The position numbers and the translations under genes were made by a program. Positions 18,546 to 27,917 of a stretch of 64,000 bases of DNA are shown here, piece by piece; position 1 is the first letter of the stretch; each line of letters starts with the position of its first letter. The notes under the pieces were generated by a model. The model had not been told where the DNA came from and ran no database searches. It saw nothing but the letters and a program-made list of their open reading frames with translations. Source of the DNA: Sphingobium sp. C100. Its GTDB lineage: Bacteria > Pseudomonadota > Alphaproteobacteria > Sphingomonadales > Sphingomonadaceae. The stretch covers positions 19,073 through 83,072 of the forward strand of contig NZ_AYOY01000187.1 of NCBI RefSeq assembly GCF_000508185.1. Direction: 5' to 3'.

Positions 18546-19085
18546 GGCCTCACAGGCACAGCAGAATGTGATCGCAGCCCCTTTCTCCCACAGCCATATA
18601 TAACCTCATTCCCACTCTAATATTTTCTCTACAATAAGCGATTGATTTTATTGCAGAAAATCTTTTCTTTGGCCGTCAGCGCCGAGGCACAGGCCGTCAA
18701 AAACCGATCCTTTTGATTTTGCGGGATTTTTTGGCAATTTTAGCGCAGAAAAAATTCTGTGAACTATCGGTATCTATCGACCGTTTCGCGGTGAGGCGTA
18801 GACCTCAGACCTCGAATCTTTTGCTCCCGATAAAGTACCGTCAAAATCGGCGAAATCAATACACCCACCTCGATCCTATATCGCTGCGATGATCCCTGAA
18901 GGCCCGACCAACTCCTTGCTAGCAGGGATCGGCCGCAAGATCTGCGAACGCGTCTTTCCGCAGTAGCGTATCTAGCTGACGGCGTGCGCCGCCGACAAAA
19001 CTGTCGTCCGTGAAGCCTGTTAACCCGTCAGAAATGGACATCCGTGTGCTGCGGACATCCGTCCTTACCCCTCGTTCCGTCTGTC
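18546..19085. other. Intergenic boundary between sugar locus and defence operon
   Basis: No gene seen in 540 bases. The part from about 18590 to 18780 is clearly AT-rich against its surroundings. At 18606-18617 the minus strand reads GAGTGGGAATGA, identical to the typical last codons of guaA (Glu-Trp-Glu-stop). This is treated as a possible attachment-site scar in the findings. No hairpin terminator is convincing for the defence operon. Confidence 0.4.
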
Positions 19086-20489
19086 TCAGAGTCTTACGAG
19101 AACCTTCGCTTCGTCAATGCCCTCTCGCACTCGCCTTTCCACTTCGCGCGATCGCTGGCGCGATCGTGCCGCCATGCCGAATACATCCGCCTTGCGCACC
19201 AATACGCGGCGATCGTTTCGCACGCTTACATCCTGCCGCTTCAGATCGATGGTGACCGACGTATTGGTTTCGGGAAAAGGAGTCCGCTTGCCAGACAAGG
19301 CGAACAGCGTCACCCTGCGCCTCAGCGGATCTAGACGAACGATGTGTTCCTGGTCGATCTCGCCCGAAAGATACGTGGCGCAACCTATGTAGCATCGGAG
19401 TATGCCGTCGAGTTCGAGAACGCGTCCGTTGTCGATGATGAGACGGCCGTCTTCGTCAATCGCTCCAAGCCCGCTTTCGGCTGCCCGGAGTGCCGCGTTG
19501 ACCGTGCGGCTCTGGTCAGCAAGACCGTGGAGATACTCCAGTGCCTGCTCAGCGAACTGCTGCTGACTGCCGAAGTGGTGGCGGATATCGCGAACCATTG
19601 ACGGACCGAGCCGGGCGGCTGAACGTGATCGGTTAAGGATGTTCAGCGCCTGGTGGACCAACAAATCCTCGCGACACTGTGCTTCCGCCTGAGCAAGAAG
19701 GTCATCGCTGATCCCGCCACCTCTGGTAGTATCAAGTGCGCGTGCAAACGACACTCGTTCCCTTACGAGAAGATCATGGAGCTCCGACGGCACCTCGTCG
19801 GGGTGGGGCATTCGTCCGCGTTGGGTGGCGAACGCTGCCATCGCATCGATGACGGGAGCAATCCGTTCCTCAAGATTCGGCCGAGTCGGCTTTGATCTGA
19901 CTGGTCGGTTGCTGCGGTATGCGCTCGTCGAGGCCCTGCGTCCGCGTCGGCGCTCCAGGAGGAAATCTTGCTCCTCCTCGGGTGAACGGAATAGCGCGAA
20001 GATCCCAGGTGCTAGCGCGACTGGTTCAACGTCGACGACTTGGCTCAGCAGCGCCTTGAGTTCAGTCTGTTGGAAGTATTTCTGGAATGTCCCTCTAGCC
20101 GTAAGGTATCCGTCGCCAAAGGGTTTCAATCCATCCACAGGAACCGCCCCGACCACCATCACCGAGACGATGAGCACGCGCCGCGCGAGACTCCACGCCG
20201 CAGCGAGCGCATCCATCCTTTCGAACGGATTCTCGATTACGTTCAGGACGAAACCAATGTTGACGACGTCTGCCTCGCGCCGCTCCTGGTCTGCCGCGAA
20301 GTGCGGATCCCATCCATTGGCATCGACCCCAGCGGCAATGAGTGCGCGCAAATCGTCGCCGTGACCGCATCCATAATCGAAGACGGTGACGCCCGCATGG
20401 ACCAGTCTATGCCTCACGGCCAAGGACATTGGTTGGGAAAGGGTATGGCGGACCATCGCCGTGCGATGACGCTGGACGTCTACACTCAT
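19086..20489 (-). CDS. DNA phosphorothioation-associated putative methyltransferase
   Basis: A 467-residue predicted SAM-dependent methyltransferase of the family found beside phosphorothioation genes. It begins with RHRTAMVRHTLSQPMSLAVRH and has the SAM-binding motif I FDYGCGHGDDLRAL, the acidic GWDPHF and a motif-IV-like VVNIGFVLNVIENP, as known for this family. The remaining 300 residues carry no domain I can name. ATG 20489 was chosen because it overlaps the stop of the upstream small gene as ATGA and starts right at the conserved region; the open frame runs 45 codons further upstream within that gene. It is the last gene of the nine-gene operon. The target (DNA base, or other) is unknown. 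Confidence 0.75.
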   Translation of the reverse strand: MSVDVQRHRTAMVRHTLSQPMSLAVRHRLVHAGVTVFDYGCGHGDDLRALIAAGVDANGWDPHFAADQERREADVVNIGFVLNVIENPFERMDALAAAWSLARRVLIVSVMVVGAVPVDGLKPFGDGYLTARGTFQKYFQQTELKALLSQVVDVEPVALAPGIFALFRSPEEEQDFLLERRRGRRASTSAYRSNRPVRSKPTRPNLEERIAPVIDAMAAFATQRGRMPHPDEVPSELHDLLVRERVSFARALDTTRGGGISDDLLAQAEAQCREDLLVHQALNILNRSRSAARLGPSMVRDIRHHFGSQQQFAEQALEYLHGLADQSRTVNAALRAAESGLGAIDEDGRLIIDNGRVLELDGILRCYIGCATYLSGEIDQEHIVRLDPLRRRVTLFALSGKRTPFPETNTSVTIDLKRQDVSVRNDRRVLVRKADVFGMAARSRQRSREVERRVREGIDEAKVLVRL

Positions 20490-20953
20490 GAAGCCCTGAC
20501 TTCGTCGCCTACCACCAGCAGACCTGCGGCTGCGAGTCGCTCGGTCCAGGGTCTCTGCCGTCCGATCAGGTGGCTGTTTTTGAAGAGGCCCATTTCCACC
20601 AACCGCTTCGTCGTCTCTGCCCATCTCGCCCCCCTCGGGTCCCGATTGCTCACGAGCTGTTCCTTGCGGTGAAGAATTAGGGGGTTGTCGGATCGACTGA
20701 AGTCTGAGCTCTTGATTTCGCCAGTTGAGAGGTTCAGCCTTGTCGAACTGATAAGCCGTGGGAACGCCGCGCTATCGAAGTCCTCGTATTCGAGCAAGCC
20801 GACGACATCGCCCTGAAGCCGTGCGACGTTCCAGCCCACGGTTCCCGACATAGCTGTCGCCTTCTCGACCAGTGCGCGCGCCTCTGGAGCTAGTTCCGTG
20901 ATCGCCGTACGATGTACATAGAGCGCCCCGCGGACGAGTTTCCCGGCAGACAT
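20486..20953 (-). CDS. Small protein coupled to the phosphorothioation-associated methyltransferase
   Basis: A 155-residue protein whose ATG follows immediately after the sspH TAG and whose stop overlaps the methyltransferase start. Segments GKLVRGALYVHRTAITEL, FDSAAFPRLISSTRLNL and SDNPLILHRKEQLVS recall, from memory, a region present within longer single-chain members of the phosphorothioation-associated methyltransferase family. It may therefore be a split-off domain working with the next gene as a two-subunit enzyme. No catalytic motif of its own is visible. Confidence in it being a gene is high, in its role low. Confidence 0.6.
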   Translation of the reverse strand: MSAGKLVRGALYVHRTAITELAPEARALVEKATAMSGTVGWNVARLQGDVVGLLEYEDFDSAAFPRLISSTRLNLSTGEIKSSDFSRSDNPLILHRKEQLVSNRDPRGARWAETTKRLVEMGLFKNSHLIGRQRPWTERLAAAGLLVVGDEVRAS

Positions 20954-23900
20954 CTATTCTCCCGCTTCCTGTCTCACCTCCAGCCACGACTGGATCACCG
21001 CGTCGGCCAGTTCCTCCACCTCATCATCCCCGATGAACGGAACCTGCAGATAAATCTTGTCATCGGTGTCCAGCTTAGCGATCAGGTGTCCCTTCCCAAG
21101 CAGACGGTCTGCTCCCACTTCCCCGAGAGCGATTCGGGAACTGCCTTCGTCGCCAAGGCGCAGGATCAGCTTGTTGCCCAGGTTTGTTCTCAACTGCATC
21201 GTCATCACCTGGTTGTCGGCCCGCTGGTAGACCATGAATAGGTGGAAGCCTGCCGCGCGCGACTTGGTGGCGATCTTATTGATCAGGCCATCGACGACTT
21301 TCTTGAACTCGTCATCCTGCATCCAGTTGGCAACCTCATCAAAGAAGATGACGATGCGAGGCATCCTCCGTCCAAGCGGCATTTTCCGATTATATTGATC
21401 AACGTTGCGGCAGTTCTCGCGGCTGATCTCGTCATATCGCCGATCCATATCTGCGACCAAGCGCTCGAGGAGTGCCAGGGCCTCGTCCTGCTCATCTATG
21501 ATCCCGCCCCTCAAATGCGGAAGGCGTCGCGCCCAAGCATAGTCTACTCCGCGCTTAGGGTCGATCAGATGCATTTCCAGTTCATCAGGACTGTTGAGGG
21601 CGCAGAGGTCGAGTATGAGGTTAGTGACAAGGATACCTTTGCCGCTCCCGGTCGTCCCCGAGACAAGACTGTGGGGCGCGGCCCGTTCCTGCGAGAGATA
21701 GCCGCTGGCAAGGGGCAGGTAGCACAAGCTTCCGTCGTCTTCCTTCTCGCCCAGAAGCGGCGAGGTCTGCTGCCCTTCGACCGGGTCAGATGCGCGCTTC
21801 AGCCAAGCATCGGCAAGATGCAGGATAGCACGCGCGGGTCGGCGAAGTCCGATCGCGATCTGGCCGGGCATAGGGGATATCCGCACGATATCGAGGCCGT
21901 AGCGGGTCAACAGGTCGGTTCGTTTTCTCTCCAGCCAAGCCACGGTCAGGGTGCGTCCACCCACATAGACGAGGCCAGTGTTCGGCGTGAGCCGCTGCCC
22001 CAGTACCGGAGCGTCCATGCCCTCGCCCTGCAGTGCGGCACGGAGTGCGTCGATCTGCGCCGCTAGCCAGGAATTGCCCTCAGCTTCATCGCCTGCGTTT
22101 CTGAGGCGATGAAGCACGGAGTTAACCTGCTGACTCCAGGGACCGTTGGGCTCCATTGGGTTGTCGTCAACGGCGTCTTCCGCCAGCAGCGTAGCTCTGT
22201 CATCAGACACTGGCCCGTTCGGCTGGAGATCACGTGGTGGAGGCGTGTCATCCCGGGGACTGTCAACGTCCCTGCCACCACTGCGTTGCGGTGCTTCGGG
22301 CTGTTTTCCTTCTATCGCCTCGTCGAAGGACGTCGACTGAGGCCAACCGGAGGGCACGTGGACTATCCCGAGTTGCGCGTCATCAGCCAGGCCCCGCAGA
22401 GCCTTGGCGGTGTCAGCGCGTGAGAACACCCACTGCGCGAGACGTCGCCGTTCGGCGATAACCTTGGCCTCGTCAGGTAGATGAGGCATCTTCTCGAAGA
22501 CCGTGTCGAGTTCATGGCTGAATACTATCGAGTGCCCGTCGACAGATATGGGAAAGGAGCCGTCTCGCAGCCCTTCGAGCCACCGATCCTGGGTGATTCC
22601 CCCGACCTGATCGAACGGGTCCATGTGCTCGAGAACCATGTCCGCGAGGCGATGCCGCCAGATCGCGGGGTCGAGATTGGCAGATCCCCCTAGCAGGCGT
22701 TGGTTGAACGCCGTCCAGGTGGACTCAAGCTGCCCTGCGGAACGCTTACGCTGATCGGAGATACCGTCCTGTCCGACATATTTCGCCTCGGCAACCACAA
22801 TACGGATTTCCGGTCCGTTCGCACCGACTGCGAAGTCAATGGCGAGGATGTCTGCCATTTCACCGGTCAAATCGAGCCAATCGCGATAGTCGTCGAGGAA
22901 GAACCATGCGGTGCGGTTCTCGCGATCAACCTTGAGCAGGCGGTCCAGCTCGCGTTGCGACAGGACGAGGCCAAGGAGTTCGTGCGCGTAGTTCGTCCAT
23001 TGTGCACCGCGCATGACAACGCCGCCAGAGAGCTGAGCCGCGCGGGTGAACAGCTGATGGCGCAAAGCCGAAAGGTCGTCGGCACCGATGCCTTGGAGCA
23101 AAATGCCAACGTCCGCATCGATGCAGTCGCCGAGGTCGCCCTCGGTTATCTCAGTCGAGACGATCACGTTGTGCGTCGATCCCGGCACGCTAAAGTATCG
23201 GATGATGCGACGTTGGTCGGTGGCGATCAACCGCCGATCCGCGACGCGATCGAACGTCATGACCCAGTTTCCGAGGCGGTGCGCCTTGCCGAGGATCTGA
23301 CTGACTTCGCCTGCCTTAAATTCGACTTCCTGAACGGGGAGCCAAGGTTCGGGATTCGTCGCTACGTCCCGCATCATGATCGTGCGGAGCGCGTCGACGT
23401 AGATACGGCCTGCCAATGGCTGCCGCGGGGCCGTCAAATAGAGCGCAGATGTGGTGTTGCCTTTCCGGAACGGGCGACGCTTCGACCGAGCGGTAGGGAC
23501 GAACGTGGCAAAGTCTTCGCTGGACCCGTCATCAAACCCCTTAGTCCATCGCACATTGCTGCTGCGAGCGATCACGTCCTGTAAAAGGACAACATCGTTG
23601 GCCTTCTGGGTTTCCTGAGCCAGAGTTTCCGGGCTGAAGATACCTACGCGCAGACGTGATAGGAAGTTGCGGGCGGCCTCGCTGGCAAGGCTCGTATCGA
23701 TCTCGTGGCTTATGCGGCGGTTCTGCCTTTCGTAAACCTGCCGAAGCCGGATTGGATCGTCGTCGGTGACCACCAGTTCGCACCTGATTTCGCTGTCGTC
23801 CTCGACGCGACGTGACAAGCCATTCGCCATTGCCAGTGGGAGATTCTCCGAATCCGCATTGAGAATGACGACCGAGAAGTTGGCGCGCTCATGCGGCCGC

Positions 23901-26293
23901 AGCTTCAGATACTCATTCGCGACACGGTCGAAGGCCTTGATGGCCGCGTCCGTGGGCTCGTTAGTGACGCCGTGTTGGGATCGGCCGGACAGTGGTTCGA
24001 GGAGGCTGTAATCCATCACAGCCTGAGTCTCAGCTACGAGTTGTGCGTCGAGGCCAGGAAGCACGGCGACATCGCCGTAATACGTCCCGCCGAGGGTGGC
24101 AATGCGGTCCTCGACAAAGTCCTCAACCCCACTGCGCTGCTCTTGATTGCTAGTGACAACGTCAGTGATTGCACTCGCCAATTGGCGTGCTTTCGCCCCG
24201 ATCTCGGCGAGCCGCAGCGGGTGCCAAGGGGTCAGTATCGCGGAGGGAGTGTCCCCGTCGATCAAGATGAGACCGATGCGCGCCAGAGGGGCGAGTAGAT
24301 CTCGGATGCACAGTTCCTGGGGGGCTATCGTCATGACACTGCGAAGCAGGTCGCCGTAGACCTCGGCTTGGATCAGAAGCTCCTCGGCGCCTACTCCGCT
24401 GCCACGAAGGAGTGCTTCGATCGCTGCGCCATAGGAGGTAGTGAAGGCGTCGTAAGCGGAACCGAGTTCCTGTCCTTCGGCTGCTGTGATCACACCGCTA
24501 TCGATGATGGCGGCTAGCGACTGCGGCCAAGTGATGTCGATCCGGTTCTCGTCACGCCCGGGATTGGCGAGCAGGCCCTCGCTTTGTTGGAACGCATCCA
24601 ACACCGTGCTGCGCTGTGCGAGATCCACCACGCTCGGTGCGGCATTCCGACTCGCTCGATTATGATGGATGCGACCTGAGATGAGGAAGGTTGGCTGTAT
24701 CGAATCCTGCTTGCGAATTTGGCGCAGATCTATCGAAAGCGACAGGCCGAGCGCTTCTGGCTTCGGCTTCCACGTCATCTGCGCCCGATTGGCGTGGGGC
24801 TTGCTCGACCGGCTTTTCCTAAGGGCTTCTAGTTCCTCGGGGGTTACCAGATACGCCTCGAATTCGAATTCCGTTGCGGCCTTGCCACCGCTCGTATTTT
24901 CCTCCTTGACGCTCTGCTCCCATTCGCCTTCCCAACAGCGACCGAAGTCGAGGACGGTGTGAGGTGCGAGGAGTTCCGGCAAACCGCGGTAACGGTCCCG
25001 GAGATATCGCAGAATGCGCGTATTCTTTTCCGAGGCCCAGAAATCCATCTTTTCGGCGTTCCGGAGCCTAACGAAGAGCACACGTTCCCCACCATCTCCC
25101 TCGTATTCGTCCGTTTGCGGAAATGCCCTGTGAGCCAGGCGCAGAAGGCCTTCCCCGAAATCTTGGACGTCAATCGGTGCGCGGAACACCATTCGTTCCC
25201 AGCGCTTATAGAGCTTGGGGTCCGTCTGGATTCGCGCCCGGTGCTTGGTAAAAAAATCGTCGACCTGTTCGGATGGCTTGAGGTTATCCTTCGCGAGGTC
25301 GGCGAGTAGTTCGTCCTCCGCGGGAGTCAGGGTGTCCGGATACTGCCGCTCGAAGAAAGACTTCGTCTCGCTGCCGAACGGCTGCTTCGGCTTCCGCTTC
25401 GCCTCGCTAAAAAATGGTTCGATACAATCCCATCCGAGTTCGGCGACAGCTTGCTGACTGGACGTCCATTGACCGTCATGCACACCACGGTCGGCGACCA
25501 GGTCGCTCAGCATGTCGTGCACATCATCGGTGAGTGCGCCATCGGACTTCATGTCGGCAAGGCGCTGGCGAAGTTCGCCCCGGTTGAGAGGATCGCCGTC
25601 CTTAGTTCGCAGATAGATCGCGGGCTGGGCTTCTTCGACGATCTTGCGGAAGAAGCGGGAAGCTGTGTCTACGGACTCGGTGATCTTCAGCCGAGGATCT
25701 CCACTATCCCTTGGCAAACGTAGCGCAGGGAGCGCCGCGCGGACCGCGTTTTCAGGCGCCATTCCCTTGTCGATCAGATTGTAGACAAAGCTCGAGGCGA
25801 ATTCGCCGACGGTTTCCGCGTCATGGGCGACATGCGCCTCCAGCATACCCCCGAGGACGTTCGTGAATTTGTCACGAATGTCGTCCGAGCTCCGCTTGAG
25901 CGCCTGCGCCGACCAGACAGAAGGCTTTTGCAACAGCCAGGCCTCGTCGATCTTGGAGTTGTGTGCGAGCGTCGGCTCCGTCGCCTTCACCATGTCGGGT
26001 GGCACGGTGCATACGGTCAACTTGACGCCTGGGGTGGCGTGGTTCCGGTGCCACGGGGCCGTCTGGTCCGCAATTATCGCAGGAGACACGTCGCCGACGA
26101 CCAGTCGGGGATGTATGAACACCTCGACGCCTCCGCCGTTCGCGACGGCATCCTTTGCAACCGCTTTTGCGATGGCGCTGGTGACGTCGGCGCGGAGGCC
26201 GATGATGCAATAGAAGGCTCGGCCGTTCGATGTGTCACGAATTTCGGCGAGCCGGTGCGCCGCGACCTGGCCGATGAGTTCAAGCGTCGACAA
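20954..26293 (-). CDS. sspH: SspH/DptH-type FtsK-HerA ATPase, phosphorothioate-dependent restriction
   Basis: Very large (1779 residues) restriction component. The C-terminal 230 residues form an FtsK/HerA-like translocase: Walker A SGTTGSGKG (about 1548), HLIDPKRGVDYAW, Walker B RIVIFFDEVANWM (about 1650), and QRADNQVMTMQLRTNLGNKL. Near residues 1143-1165 lies LAIDFAVG...IRIVVAEAKYVG, a D...ExK arrangement followed by GQLESTW, which looks like a PD-(D/E)xK nuclease core. The start is TTG 26293 with GGAG about 9 bases upstream, overlapping sspG by 14 bases. In SspABCD-SspFGH systems the FGH proteins damage DNA lacking phosphorothioate. The subunit name is from order and the ATPase domain. Confidence 0.8.
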   Translation of the reverse strand: MSTLELIGQVAAHRLAEIRDTSNGRAFYCIIGLRADVTSAIAKAVAKDAVANGGGVEVFIHPRLVVGDVSPAIIADQTAPWHRNHATPGVKLTVCTVPPDMVKATEPTLAHNSKIDEAWLLQKPSVWSAQALKRSSDDIRDKFTNVLGGMLEAHVAHDAETVGEFASSFVYNLIDKGMAPENAVRAALPALRLPRDSGDPRLKITESVDTASRFFRKIVEEAQPAIYLRTKDGDPLNRGELRQRLADMKSDGALTDDVHDMLSDLVADRGVHDGQWTSSQQAVAELGWDCIEPFFSEAKRKPKQPFGSETKSFFERQYPDTLTPAEDELLADLAKDNLKPSEQVDDFFTKHRARIQTDPKLYKRWERMVFRAPIDVQDFGEGLLRLAHRAFPQTDEYEGDGGERVLFVRLRNAEKMDFWASEKNTRILRYLRDRYRGLPELLAPHTVLDFGRCWEGEWEQSVKEENTSGGKAATEFEFEAYLVTPEELEALRKSRSSKPHANRAQMTWKPKPEALGLSLSIDLRQIRKQDSIQPTFLISGRIHHNRASRNAAPSVVDLAQRSTVLDAFQQSEGLLANPGRDENRIDITWPQSLAAIIDSGVITAAEGQELGSAYDAFTTSYGAAIEALLRGSGVGAEELLIQAEVYGDLLRSVMTIAPQELCIRDLLAPLARIGLILIDGDTPSAILTPWHPLRLAEIGAKARQLASAITDVVTSNQEQRSGVEDFVEDRIATLGGTYYGDVAVLPGLDAQLVAETQAVMDYSLLEPLSGRSQHGVTNEPTDAAIKAFDRVANEYLKLRPHERANFSVVILNADSENLPLAMANGLSRRVEDDSEIRCELVVTDDDPIRLRQVYERQNRRISHEIDTSLASEAARNFLSRLRVGIFSPETLAQETQKANDVVLLQDVIARSSNVRWTKGFDDGSSEDFATFVPTARSKRRPFRKGNTTSALYLTAPRQPLAGRIYVDALRTIMMRDVATNPEPWLPVQEVEFKAGEVSQILGKAHRLGNWVMTFDRVADRRLIATDQRRIIRYFSVPGSTHNVIVSTEITEGDLGDCIDADVGILLQGIGADDLSALRHQLFTRAAQLSGGVVMRGAQWTNYAHELLGLVLSQRELDRLLKVDRENRTAWFFLDDYRDWLDLTGEMADILAIDFAVGANGPEIRIVVAEAKYVGQDGISDQRKRSAGQLESTWTAFNQRLLGGSANLDPAIWRHRLADMVLEHMDPFDQVGGITQDRWLEGLRDGSFPISVDGHSIVFSHELDTVFEKMPHLPDEAKVIAERRRLAQWVFSRADTAKALRGLADDAQLGIVHVPSGWPQSTSFDEAIEGKQPEAPQRSGGRDVDSPRDDTPPPRDLQPNGPVSDDRATLLAEDAVDDNPMEPNGPWSQQVNSVLHRLRNAGDEAEGNSWLAAQIDALRAALQGEGMDAPVLGQRLTPNTGLVYVGGRTLTVAWLERKRTDLLTRYGLDIVRISPMPGQIAIGLRRPARAILHLADAWLKRASDPVEGQQTSPLLGEKEDDGSLCYLPLASGYLSQERAAPHSLVSGTTGSGKGILVTNLILDLCALNSPDELEMHLIDPKRGVDYAWARRLPHLRGGIIDEQDEALALLERLVADMDRRYDEISRENCRNVDQYNRKMPLGRRMPRIVIFFDEVANWMQDDEFKKVVDGLINKIATKSRAAGFHLFMVYQRADNQVMTMQLRTNLGNKLILRLGDEGSSRIALGEVGADRLLGKGHLIAKLDTDDKIYLQVPFIGDDEVEELADAVIQSWLEVRQEAGE

Positions 26294-27917
26294 GCTGCGG
26301 TGCTCCGTTGTTTGCGGTTTGGGTGCCGTGGAAGGGGTTGATCACGAACGCGCAATCGTCCGACTTCCTGTCGAGGAATCCCAGCACGCGCAGGCGATCT
26401 TCCAGTCTGCGTTCGTTCTCCTTCAAGTCCGCAAGCGGTGCGGGCAGTGCACTCGACTTGACGTTGAAGGCGGCGCGGACCTCCTCAGGTCCGATGACGA
26501 TCCTGTATCTCGTCATCAGTCGATTCAGGAAGTCACCGAACTCCATCGGCATGGTCACGTTCGCCAGCACCAATGCTTCGAGAAATGCGTCGCTCGGCGC
26601 GTACCAGGTTCCCGAGCTGCGTTGTGCGCGCAGCATTCCGATATGCTTGGCGTGGTTCGAGAAGGTCGAAGTGATCGAATGGCCCTTGCTGTTCTGTGCC
26701 TGCGTCCGCAATTCGGTCAGCTGCTCCTCTGGATCTGGCGTCCGGTCGGGATTCGGCGACCAGCTCGGTTTCCAGAGGAAACGCGCTGCGATGAGATCCA
26801 TCGCCTCCTTTCCTCCAGCCGCGCTGTCCAGAACCGCCCGCCATTCATCCGATGAGGCGAATGCGTCGATGAACGCTCCGATGGCCTCGACTGGCATGGA
26901 GCGGTGGCGCTTGAATTGGTTGGCGGAAAGCTTGCGGATCGGGTTGTTGCCGGGCGCTCCGAGCACGTCGAGGAAGAACGGGGGAATCGCGACATCATCG
27001 CCGATGATGTCTTGGGCGCGTTCCAGGATGTAGAGGATCTGCATCAGGCCGCTGACGCGCTCCAAGGGGTCGAGCAGGTTCTCGACTGGGATGTTCTGGA
27101 GCGTCAGAAGCGACAGCCAGTCCACGGCGAGGCGGTCGTAGACGGACGAATTCGGCATCGGAAGATAACCGATATGCGCGTCGCTCACCGAGGCGGTATT
27201 CGCTCCGCCAAGCCGTCGAGCGAGACGGTTCCAGGGGCTGCTCGCGTCGAGCAGACGCTCCTGCACGAGTTTGCCTAGCTCTTCCCGCGACGCCGATCGG
27301 TTCAGCATCAGATAAAGCATCTCTCCGGTGCGGCGCATGAACTTGCGGTCGAGCGAATTCTTGTCGTTAACGTCGGCGAACAACATGTCGGGGCCGAGCG
27401 GAAGGATGTGGCGCGACGTCCATCGTTTTGCCGACTGTGCCTCGATCTCGGCGGTTCGCAGCAGTTCGACCGATCTCGCCATCTCGCCGAATGTGTCGAA
27501 TTCGTTTTGAAGGAAACCAAGCTCGAGACCAGCGTAATCGCGGCTCAGCGTATCAAGCCATGCCTGCCAACGAGCTTTGTCGTCGACGGATTGTCCGTTG
27601 GCTATCCGAATGACCTCACGGTCGCGGAAGAGCATGTGCCGCAAGCCGTTGTTGAGCCGAAGCCGATAGGTGATGACTTCATGTTCGCCCGAATCGGCCG
27701 GTGAAACCGCAGTGAACACGGCTTCACCCTCCGACTTGCGATGAAAGCATATCTGAAGCGCCTCGACGACGGTGAGCCAAGGGGACTGATCATCGTGGAA
27801 GAGCAGCCCCCAGATAGCGTATTCGCACCAGAGCTTCACGCTGGAGAGGTTCTGCGTCTCCGGCACGCGGACGGCACCCGCCGTTAACTGCAGATGCTGG
27901 TTTCGGCTTTTCGTCAT
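26280..27917 (-). CDS. sspG: SspG/DptG-type phosphorothioate-dependent restriction protein
   Basis: A 545-residue protein with no motif I can name. It is soluble, with mixed alpha/beta composition, a central region rich in charged helices (LGFLQNEFDTFGEMARSVELL) and a C-terminal segment SSALPADLKENERRLEDRL-like that may be a short coiled coil. It is assigned as the G component solely because it sits between the F-type P-loop protein and the H-type FtsK protein, the invariant F-G-H order of these restriction modules, and because the size is as expected. The start codon overlaps the sspF stop by one base (TGATG), and its end overlaps sspH by 14 bases. Confidence 0.65.
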   Translation of the reverse strand: MTKSRNQHLQLTAGAVRVPETQNLSSVKLWCEYAIWGLLFHDDQSPWLTVVEALQICFHRKSEGEAVFTAVSPADSGEHEVITYRLRLNNGLRHMLFRDREVIRIANGQSVDDKARWQAWLDTLSRDYAGLELGFLQNEFDTFGEMARSVELLRTAEIEAQSAKRWTSRHILPLGPDMLFADVNDKNSLDRKFMRRTGEMLYLMLNRSASREELGKLVQERLLDASSPWNRLARRLGGANTASVSDAHIGYLPMPNSSVYDRLAVDWLSLLTLQNIPVENLLDPLERVSGLMQILYILERAQDIIGDDVAIPPFFLDVLGAPGNNPIRKLSANQFKRHRSMPVEAIGAFIDAFASSDEWRAVLDSAAGGKEAMDLIAARFLWKPSWSPNPDRTPDPEEQLTELRTQAQNSKGHSITSTFSNHAKHIGMLRAQRSSGTWYAPSDAFLEALVLANVTMPMEFGDFLNRLMTRYRIVIGPEEVRAAFNVKSSALPAPLADLKENERRLEDRLRVLGFLDRKSDDCAFVINPFHGTQTANNGAPQLVDA

